A DNA stretch of 5,811 nt from an uncultured Catenibacterium sp. (GTDB lineage: Bacteria; Bacillota_I; Bacilli_A; Erysipelotrichales; Coprobacillaceae), in contig NZ_UQGV01000102.1 of the NCBI RefSeq assembly GCF_900540665.1, forward strand, positions 1 through 5,811, read 5' to 3'. The translations under genes and the position numbers were made by a program. Each line of letters begins with the position of its first letter. Position 1 is the stretch's first letter. The notes beneath the pieces were generated by a model that was not told the origin of the DNA, did not search any database, and worked only from the letters and a program-made list of their open reading frames with translations. This document shows positions 1 to 4,676 of the stretch, piece after piece.

Positions 1-2070
1 TGGACTACTACTCCTTGGACAATCCCAGGAAACCAGGCAATCTGTTTAAACCCACGTTTCACTTATGCATTAGTTAAATCTGAAAAAGGCAATCTTGTTG
101 TCTTAGAAGAATTAGTTGATTCATTATGGGAAACATTTGGATTAAAAGAAAAAGAAATCTTAAAACGTTTCAAGGGTGAAGAATTAGAATACATCACATG
201 TACTCATCCACTTTATCCAGAAAGAGAATCATTAGTCATCATGGGTGACCATGTTACAACTGATTCAGGTACTGGATGCGTTCATACAGCAAGTGGATTT
301 GGTGTAGACGACTTTAACATCTGTCAGAAATATAAATTACCAGTTCTTGTAAACGTTGATGAACATGGCTGCATGATGGAAACATGTGGTGAATGGCTTG
401 CAGGTCAGTATGTTGATGATGCAAACAAGACTGTTACAGTAAAACTAGAAGAATTAGGCGCTTTATTAAATCTTACTTGGATTACACATAGCTACCCTCA
501 TGACTGGCGTACTAAGAAGCCTATCATCTTTAGAGCAACTGACCAGTGGTTCTGTTCTATCGATAAGATCAGAGAAAAATTATTAAGTGAAATCGATAGC
601 GTTAACTGGATCAATGAATGGGGTCATATCAGAATCTATAATATGATTAAAGACCGTGGAGACTGGTGTATCTCAAGACAGAGAACTTGGGGTGTTCCAA
701 TTCCAATCTTCTATTGTGAAGATGGTACTCCTGTTATTGATCAGAAAGTATTTGATCATGTATCTGCATTATTTAGAGAATTCGGTTCAAACGTATGGTT
801 TGAAAGAGATGAAAAAGATCTTCTTCCAGAAGGCTATACAAACGAACATTCACCAAATGGTATCTTCAAGAAAGAAAAAGATATCATGGACGTATGGTTT
901 GACTCAGGTTCATCACATACTGGTGTATTAGTAGAAAGAGGACTTGGTTATCCAGCTGATCTATACTTCGAAGGTAGTGACCAGTATCGTGGATGGTTCA
1001 ACTCTTCATTAATTATCGGTACTGCAGTACATGGCAAAGCACCATATAAGACTGTTTTATCTCATGGTTTCACTCTTGATGGTAAGGGATTAAAGATGAG
1101 TAAGTCTGGTGGAAACGCTGTTGATCCAATCAAGACAATCAATAAATGGGGTGCTGATATCTTAAGATTATGGGCTACTACTGTAGACTTCCAGTCAGAT
1201 GTACGTATCTCAGATGATATCTTAAAGAAAGTATCTGAAAGCTATCGTAAGGTAAGAAATACTATGCGTTTCTTACTTGGTAACTTAAATGATTTCAAGG
1301 ATACTGATGTATTACCAGTAAATGAATTAGAACCAGTCGATCAGTATATGTTAGTTAAGCTAAATGACTTAATGGATGCATACCATAAGTCTATGGATTC
1401 TTATAACTTCTCAGAAGCAAATAAGGAAATCTTAAACTACTTCACTAATACACTAAGTGCATTCTATATGGACTTCACAAAGGATATCCTTTATATCGAA
1501 AAGGCTGATTCTACAAGAAGAAGACAGGTTCAGACAGTTCTTTATCATCATGCTAAAACAATGATGAAATTGATTTCACCAATCCTAGTCTTTACTGCAG
1601 AAGAATTACATGATCATTTCCATTGTGATGCAAAGCAGGAAGAATCTGTATTCCTAGAAGCTAAGCCTGAAAAGTTCGAAATTGAAAATGCTGATGCATT
1701 AAAAGAACAGTTCGACTTATTCATGAACTTACGTACTGATGTAATGAAGTCATTAGAAAACTTAAGAGCTGAAAAAGTAATCAACTCTAACATGGAAGGT
1801 AAGCTTACTATCACTCTTAAGGATGAATATAAGTCTTTAGCTGCATTAGAAGATTCTATGAAGCAGTTATTCATCGTCGCAAAGGTTACTTTAGATGACA
1901 ATGCTGAAGGTAAAGACGAATATGAAACTTGTTTCATCAAGGCAGAAAAATTCGTGGGTGTTCAGTGTCCAAGATGCTGGAACTGGTTCGAAGAAGGCGA
2001 ATTAGTAGATGGATTATGTCCAAGATGTCATGAAGTTGTAGAAACTTTACCAGCTACAGAAGAAGAATAA
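1..2070 (+). CDS. ileS: Isoleucyl-tRNA synthetase, 5'-truncated by the window edge
   Basis: Class Ia aminoacyl-tRNA synthetase that charges tRNA-Ile in the cytoplasm and hydrolyses mischarged Val-tRNA. The frame is open from base 1, so 689 residues are visible; the family is usually about 920, so roughly 230 N-terminal residues with the HIGH motif lie upstream. An ATG at 241 is internal and is not the start. Seen in order (window residue numbers): the WTTTPWTIPGN opening of the CP1 editing domain (1-11); the editing-site block GTGCVHTASGFGVDDF (90-105), keeping the His95 and Asp104 expected from E. coli IleS His333 and Asp342; a WFDSGSSH segment near 300; the KMSKS ATP-binding signature (bases 1093-1107, residues 365-369); a helical anticodon-binding region; and a C-terminal zinc finger with CPRC pairs at Cys656/659 and Cys673/676. 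A strong terminator follows directly. Any T-box leader would be upstream and not visible. Confidence 0.97.
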   Translation, partial: WTTTPWTIPGNQAICLNPRFTYALVKSEKGNLVVLEELVDSLWETFGLKEKEILKRFKGEELEYITCTHPLYPERESLVIMGDHVTTDSGTGCVHTASGFGVDDFNICQKYKLPVLVNVDEHGCMMETCGEWLAGQYVDDANKTVTVKLEELGALLNLTWITHSYPHDWRTKKPIIFRATDQWFCSIDKIREKLLSEIDSVNWINEWGHIRIYNMIKDRGDWCISRQRTWGVPIPIFYCEDGTPVIDQKVFDHVSALFREFGSNVWFERDEKDLLPEGYTNEHSPNGIFKKEKDIMDVWFDSGSSHTGVLVERGLGYPADLYFEGSDQYRGWFNSSLIIGTAVHGKAPYKTVLSHGFTLDGKGLKMSKSGGNAVDPIKTINKWGADILRLWATTVDFQSDVRISDDILKKVSESYRKVRNTMRFLLGNLNDFKDTDVLPVNELEPVDQYMLVKLNDLMDAYHKSMDSYNFSEANKEILNYFTNTLSAFYMDFTKDILYIEKADSTRRRQVQTVLYHHAKTMMKLISPILVFTAEELHDHFHCDAKQEESVFLEAKPEKFEIENADALKEQFDLFMNLRTDVMKSLENLRAEKVINSNMEGKLTITLKDEYKSLAALEDSMKQLFIVAKVTLDDNAEGKDEYETCFIKAEKFVGVQCPRCWNWFEEGELVDGLCPRCHEVVETLPATEEE

Positions 2071-2071
2071 A

Positions 2072-2104
2072 AAAAGGATATGGGACGCGTTCCCATATCC
2101 TTTT
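2072..2104 (+). terminator. Intrinsic terminator of ileS, probably bidirectional
   Basis: A perfect inverted repeat begins two bases after the ileS stop codon. GGATATGGGA (2076-2085) pairs with TCCCATATCC (2091-2100) around a 5-nt CGCGT loop, and the flanking AAAA (2072-2075) and TTTT (2101-2104) extend it to 14 bp. The U-tract serves ileS. Because the left arm starts with an A-run, the same hairpin could also stop transcription arriving from the minus-strand gene at 2183-2377. Confidence 0.9.
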
Positions 2105-2115
2105 ATCATGCAATT

Positions 2116-2138
2116 AAAAAAGTCTAGAAGACTAGACT
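2116..2138 (-). terminator. Weak intrinsic terminator for the minus-strand membrane-protein gene
   Basis: AGTCTAG (2121-2127) and CTAGACT (2132-2138) form a perfect 7-bp inverted repeat around a 4-nt loop. On the minus strand it is followed by a run of Ts (the A-run at 2116-2120 on the plus strand). It lies about 45 bases past the stop codon of the minus-strand gene. The stem is short and AT-rich, so it would be inefficient alone, but the bidirectional ileS hairpin just beyond could back it up. Confidence 0.55.
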
Positions 2139-2182
2139 ACTGACTACTTCCACGGGCAATCCTATGTTTTTTTCGCCATTAA

Positions 2183-2377
2183 TTAATAACCACGTTTATA
2201 TTCTTCGAAGCGGTCTAAAGAGTAGCCGATTAATCTTAATACGAAGATTGAAATAAAGCCTACCGCAAATAAAATATATAAATGTGTAAAGAAGCCAATC
2301 ACACAGCATAATGCAAATACGATATAGCCAATAGTTGTTAAGAAATCCATATATTTATGTTCTTTTAATCCGTTCAT
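2183..2377 (-). CDS. Small two-helix membrane protein of unknown function (64 aa)
   Basis: I do not recognise the family. The 64-residue product has a short polar N-terminus (MNGLKEHKYMD), a hydrophobic segment at about 12-30 containing a Cys-Cys pair (24-25), a tight turn around Thr31-His32, a second hydrophobic segment at about 33-52 interrupted by Arg48, and a charged tail ending DRFEEYKRGY. Lys and Arg on both flanks suggest a membrane hairpin with both ends in the cytoplasm. It is very likely a real gene: GAGGTG lies 5 nt before the ATG, an upstream promoter matches consensus, and a candidate terminator follows. It has no partner on its strand; ileS converges on it and gph diverges from it. 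Small toxin or stress peptides also look like this, but nothing here supports that role specifically. Confidence 0.75.
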   Translation of the reverse strand: MNGLKEHKYMDFLTTIGYIVFALCCVIGFFTHLYILFAVGFISIFVLRLIGYSLDRFEEYKRGY

Positions 2378-2382
2378 AATTT

Positions 2383-2388
2383 CACCTC
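2383..2388 (-). promoter_or_regulatory. Ribosome-binding site of the two-helix membrane protein
   Basis: CACCTC on the plus strand is GAGGTG on the minus strand, with a 5-nt gap (AAATT) to the ATG at 2377. This near-consensus Shine-Dalgarno fixes the start and supports this short ORF as translated. Confidence 0.8.
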
Positions 2389-2398
2389 ATTCGAATTT

Positions 2399-2427
2399 AT
2401 TATATCATTGTGTGTAAGCGAAAACAA
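2399..2427 (-). promoter_or_regulatory. Sigma-A type promoter for the two-helix membrane protein
   Basis: Read on the minus strand, TTGTTT (2427-2422), a 17-bp spacer and a perfect TATAAT (2404-2399) form a good vegetative promoter. Transcription would start near 2392, giving a leader of only about 15 nt that still contains the GAGGTG ribosome-binding site. Confidence 0.8.
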
Positions 2428-2441
2428 TTAGATAATTAGAC

Positions 2442-2470
2442 TTAAACTCATAGGATGAGAATGTTATAAT
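2442..2470 (+). promoter_or_regulatory. Extended -10 promoter for gph and the DUF523 gene
   Basis: TGTTATAAT (2462-2470) is a perfect extended -10 element (TGnTATAAT). The -35 position 17 bp upstream carries only TTAAAC (2442-2447), a poor match that the extended -10 could offset. The predicted RNA start, near 2477, lies only about 5 nt before the ATG at 2482 but about 17 nt before the ATG at 2494, which supports 2494 as the real gph start. The divergent promoter's -35 lies 14 bp away. Confidence 0.75.
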
Positions 2471-2483
2471 GTGGATGAATTAT

Positions 2484-2488
2484 GGAGG
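2484..2488 (+). promoter_or_regulatory. Ribosome-binding site that fixes the gph start at 2494
   Basis: GGAGG with a 5-nt gap (CAGTT) to the ATG at 2494. This site overlaps the codons that follow the upstream in-frame ATG at 2482, so the longer start would place the gene's own Shine-Dalgarno inside the coding sequence and leave almost no leader. Confidence 0.85.
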
Positions 2489-2493
2489 CAGTT

Positions 2494-3147
2494 ATGATAA
2501 AAGGTTGTATATTTGATTTAGATGGTACATTAGTTGATTCTTTAAAGGATCTTGCAGTAAGTACAAATCATGCATTAGAGGCATGCGGTTTAGCACCACA
2601 CCCGATTGAAAACTATAAACAGTATGTAGGAAATGGCGTTCTTAAACTTGTAGAGCGTGCACTTGGAGAAGAACATCAGGATTTGTTTGACCAGTGCTTA
2701 CAGGAGTTCATGGATTATTATAAGAATCATTGTTTTGATTACACAGCACCTTATCCAGGGATTAAGGAATTAGTAGAGGATTTACATAAAGAAGGTATTA
2801 AGCTTGCCTGTGTCACAAATAAACCACATACAGTGGCTGAAGTGATTGTACCTAAGCTATTTGGTGATCGTTTTATTACTACATATGGGGGATGCTCAGA
2901 TTATCCTAAAAAGCCAGATATCACTTCTTTGAATCTTGCATTAAAAGATATTGGTTTGACTAAGGATGAATGTGTTTTTATTGGTGATTCTAATGTTGAT
3001 ATAGAAACGGGAATTAACGCTTCTATGAAGACAATTGGATGCGACTGGGGATTTAGAGGAGAAGCGGAGTTAAAGGCTGCAGGCGCCACTAAAATCGCTT
3101 ATAAGGCCCATGATATCAAGGAGTATGTAGACGATTGGAATAAGTAA
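2494..3147 (+). CDS. gph: HAD-superfamily hydrolase, phosphoglycolate phosphatase-like
   Basis: Cytoplasmic Mg-dependent phosphatase, most likely acting on 2-phosphoglycolate (a metabolite-repair role) or a similar small phosphate ester. The 217-residue length is normal for Gph/PpaX-type enzymes. All four HAD motifs are present: I, FDLDGTLVDS with nucleophile Asp8 and acid/base Asp10; II, Thr108 in VTNKP; III, Lys140 in KKPD; IV, GDSNVD with Asp165 and Asp169. The helical cap between motifs I and II contains YVGNGVLKLVERAL (about 44-57), closely resembling the cap of E. coli Gph, and the PYPG entry to the core follows. The start at 2494 is preferred over the in-frame ATG at 2482 because GGAGG and the promoter sit just before it. 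The 3' end overlaps the DUF523 reading frame and carries that gene's RBS. Other HAD substrates, such as pyrophosphate, cannot be excluded. Glutamate codons here mix GAA and GAG more than in ileS or manA. Confidence 0.88.
   Translation: MIKGCIFDLDGTLVDSLKDLAVSTNHALEACGLAPHPIENYKQYVGNGVLKLVERALGEEHQDLFDQCLQEFMDYYKNHCFDYTAPYPGIKELVEDLHKEGIKLACVTNKPHTVAEVIVPKLFGDRFITTYGGCSDYPKKPDITSLNLALKDIGLTKDECVFIGDSNVDIETGINASMKTIGCDWGFRGEAELKAAGATKIAYKAHDIKEYVDDWNK
3118..3123 (+). promoter_or_regulatory. Ribosome-binding site for the DUF523 gene, inside the gph 3' end
   Basis: AAGGAG lies within the last codons of gph. It is 7 nt from an in-frame ACG (3131), 10 nt from an in-frame ATT (3134) and only 1 nt from the ATG at 3125, whose next codon is TAG. 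The spacing is ideal for 3131, suggesting translation is meant to begin there although the codon is not a standard start. Confidence 0.6.
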
Positions 3148-3565
3148 ATGCTTATGTGGCTATGATTGTACTTATCGAGGCGATTCAAATAAGCAGGAAG
3201 CGTTAGAACTTATTGATAAGAAAGGTGAAGCGGTACTTATTTGTCCTGAAGTATTAGGAGGACTCTCTATTCCTAGAGACCCTGCTGAAATAGTTTCAGA
3301 AGACCCATTATGTGTGCAGACAGTAAATGGTAAAAATGTTACAAAGGAATATGTAGAAGGAGCACAGAAGGCACTTGAAATACTCAAAGCATATGACATT
3401 GAATATGTTATTTTAAAGAGCCGTTCTCCTAGCTGTGGTCTTAATCATATTTATGATGGCTCATTTTCTCATAGAGTCATTGACGCAGATGGTATCTTCG
3501 TACGTTTACTAAAAAAAGAAGGATATAAGATTTATACAGAAGAAAACTTTCCTCACGAGTTGTAA
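3131..3565 (+). CDS. DUF523 (TudS/YbbK-like) protein with a non-canonical start
   Basis: DUF523 proteins are small cytoplasmic cysteine proteins; the characterised member TudS is an iron-sulfur-dependent thiouracil desulfidase. Counting from 3131, the frame gives 144 residues, a normal length. Seen: the N-terminal signature KCLCGYDCTYRG (6-17; family form CLxGxxCRYDG) with Cys7 and Cys13; ICPE with Cys38; IPRDPAEIV (47-55); KSRSPSCG with Cys102; and IYDG (107-110). Cys7, Cys38 and Cys102 are plausible cluster ligands, by inference from the family. The frame has no ATG, GTG or TTG before a GTG at 3314, which would delete the first half including two conserved cysteine motifs. The real start must therefore be ACG 3131 (7 nt from AAGGAG) or ATT 3134 (10 nt). 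It overlaps gph by 17 bases and probably shares its mRNA. The body is intact; whether it is efficiently translated is uncertain. Substrate unknown. Confidence 0.75.
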   Translation, partial: TIGISKCLCGYDCTYRGDSNKQEALELIDKKGEAVLICPEVLGGLSIPRDPAEIVSEDPLCVQTVNGKNVTKEYVEGAQKALEILKAYDIEYVILKSRSPSCGLNHIYDGSFSHRVIDADGIFVRLLKKEGYKIYTEENFPHEL

Positions 3566-3634
3566 AAAAAATACAAAGTAAGCGCAAGACTAGAAAAAAA
3601 GGAATGAATATATTAGAATATGGTTATATGAAAT

Positions 3635-3640
3635 AGGAGG
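3635..3640 (+). promoter_or_regulatory. Ribosome-binding site of manA
   Basis: A perfect AGGAGG lies 8 nt before the ATG at 3649. The 83-bp gap after the DUF523 stop holds A-rich sequence with no terminator-like hairpin and no promoter I would defend (TATATT and TAGAAT around 3609-3619 lack a good -35 partner). manA may therefore be read partly from the gph promoter. Confidence 0.8.
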
Positions 3641-3648
3641 AATATATA

Positions 3649-4584
3649 ATGGGTCATATTTTAAAAGTCCAGCCAGTTTTAAAAGAAAAAATCTGGGGTG
3701 GAACAAAATTAAGAGATGTTTATGGCTATGATATCCCAAGTGATCATACAGGTGAAGCATGGGTTATTTCAGGTCATAAGAGTGGCGATTGCCCAATCGT
3801 TGAAGGTGAATATAAAGGAAAAACAGTATCATGGATGTTTGAAAATCATCGTGAATTATTTGGTAATGTAGAAGGTGATCAGTTTCCATTACTAGTAAAG
3901 ATCATCGATGCAAAACAGGATTTATCTGTACAGGTACATCCAGATAATGAATATGCGAAAATTCATGAAAACTCTTTAGGTAAGACAGAATCATGGTATG
4001 TACTACAGGCGGATGTTGGTACAGATATGGTTATGGGTCATTATGCGAAAACTAAAGAAGAATTTATTAAGGATATTGAAGAAGATAAGTATGATGAATT
4101 ATTGAATCGTTTTAAAATCCATAAGGGTGATTTCTTCTATATCCCAGCAGGTACATTACATGCTATCTGTGGTGGTTCATTAATCTATGAAGCACAGCAG
4201 TCTTCAGATATCACTTATCGTGTTTATGATTATCATCGTAAGGATGATGATGGTAAAGAAAGAGAATTACATGTACAGCAGTCAATCGACTGTACAAAGG
4301 TACCAGCTGACTTAGATCAGAATAAATTATTTGTAAATACTAAATTAGACCATGGTTCTAAGACTAGATATTTAAAATGTGAATACTTAACTGTTGATCA
4401 TTACCTGATTGAAGGAAGTACAGAAATCAAAAATGATGATCCATTCCAGTTAGTATCAGTCATTGATGGTGAAGGTACTGTTAATGATATGCCTATCAAG
4501 AAGGGTGATCAGTTCATCATCTGTTCTGATGTTGATCTAGTACATTATGAAGGTGGACTAGAATTAATGGTGACAACACTATAA
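3649..4584 (+). CDS. manA: Mannose-6-phosphate isomerase, class I (short Bacillus type)
   Basis: Cytoplasmic zinc enzyme interconverting mannose-6-phosphate and fructose-6-phosphate. It feeds mannose into glycolysis or supplies mannose-6-phosphate for mannosylated products. At 311 residues it matches the short Firmicutes form (about 315), not the roughly 390-residue enterobacterial form. Seen: PVLKEKIWGG near the N-terminus (9-18); FPLLVKIIDA (79-88) leading into SVQVHPD (93-99), with Gln95 and His97 as zinc ligands; GKTESWY with Glu114; IPAGTLHAI with His171; and a conserved ITYRVYD stretch with Arg191, expected at the substrate site. The C-terminal half is the second cupin-like beta domain, ending with GDQFIICSD and a short tail. 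The start is set by AGGAGG 8 nt upstream. No PTS or mannose-uptake gene is visible nearby, so the context does not show which sugar route it serves. A hairpin terminator follows. Confidence 0.95.
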   Translation: MGHILKVQPVLKEKIWGGTKLRDVYGYDIPSDHTGEAWVISGHKSGDCPIVEGEYKGKTVSWMFENHRELFGNVEGDQFPLLVKIIDAKQDLSVQVHPDNEYAKIHENSLGKTESWYVLQADVGTDMVMGHYAKTKEEFIKDIEEDKYDELLNRFKIHKGDFFYIPAGTLHAICGGSLIYEAQQSSDITYRVYDYHRKDDDGKERELHVQQSIDCTKVPADLDQNKLFVNTKLDHGSKTRYLKCEYLTVDHYLIEGSTEIKNDDPFQLVSVIDGEGTVNDMPIKKGDQFIICSDVDLVHYEGGLELMVTTL

Positions 4585-4591
4585 TTCATTT

Positions 4592-4613
4592 AAGAGCACG
4601 AAAGTGCTCTTTT
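4592..4613 (+). terminator. Intrinsic terminator of manA
   Basis: AAGAGCAC (4592-4599) and GTGCTCTT (4604-4611) pair perfectly over 8 bp around a stable GAAA tetraloop. The T-run 4610-4613 provides the U-tract. The hairpin starts 7 bases after the manA stop codon and ends only 3 bases before the next promoter's -35 box, separating manA from the malic enzyme gene. Confidence 0.85.
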
Positions 4614-4614
4614 A

Positions 4615-4643
4615 TTGACTTCTTTTAAAATGCTTCGTATAAT
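4615..4643 (+). promoter_or_regulatory. Sigma-A promoter of the malic enzyme gene
   Basis: TTGACT (4615-4620), a 17-bp spacer and TATAAT (4638-4643) make a near-consensus vegetative promoter, the strongest in the window. RNA would start near 4650, leaving a leader of about 27 nt that contains the AAGGAGA site. I see no operator-like palindrome around it, and this region fits constitutive expression. Confidence 0.88.
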
Positions 4644-4663
4644 TTTGGTGTAAAAATGATGAT

Positions 4664-4669
4664 AAGGAG
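4664..4669 (+). promoter_or_regulatory. Ribosome-binding site of the malic enzyme gene
   Basis: AAGGAG with a 7-nt gap to the ATG at 4677. It selects this ATG over the nearby ATGs at 4656 and 4659, which lie upstream of the site. Confidence 0.85.
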
Positions 4670-4676
4670 AAAATTT

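Noticed and set aside
656..931. Plus-strand ORF of 91 codons within ileS
   Set aside because: It lies in another frame of a clear ileS coding region, has no recognisable motif, and the ileS frame carries conserved domains throughout.
1614..1940. Minus-strand ORF of 108 codons opposite ileS
   Set aside because: It is antisense to the conserved anticodon-binding region; its serine-rich composition is typical of a reverse-strand shadow of an acidic, lysine-rich gene.
2139..2182. Short basic reading downstream of the minus-strand gene (RKKHRIARGSSQ then stop) recalling the RIAxGSG motif of the SRP protein Ffh; also an ATG-started 5-codon frame before an A7 run
   Set aside because: It is about a dozen codons with no start or RBS in that frame and no further Ffh similarity on either side; most likely chance, at best a decayed remnant.
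2901..3089. Minus-strand ORF of 62 codons opposite gph
   Set aside because: It is antisense to HAD motifs III and IV, with no RBS or family resemblance.
3125..3130. ATG-TAG at the head of the DUF523 frame, read as Met then a recoded TAG (for example as Gln)
   Set aside because: The AAGGAG is only 1 nt from this ATG, too close for initiation. All visible genes end in TAA, so there is no evidence for TAG recoding, and ACG 3131 explains the spacing better.
3172..3399. Minus-strand ORF of 75 codons opposite the DUF523 gene
   Set aside because: It is antisense to the DUF523 reading frame, whose conserved cysteine motifs show which strand codes.
3314..3565. GTG at 3314 as the true start of the DUF523 protein (83 aa)
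   Set aside because: It would remove the CLCGYDC and ICPE motifs that are part of the family fold, has no Shine-Dalgarno at proper distance, and the frame stays open and conserved for 61 codons upstream.
3604..3636. Ten-codon ORF just upstream of manA whose TAG overlaps the manA RBS, as in a leader peptide
   Set aside because: Its only RBS-like sequence (AAAGG) is about one base from the ATG, the peptide has no regulatory-type codon run, and there is no attenuator hairpin after it.
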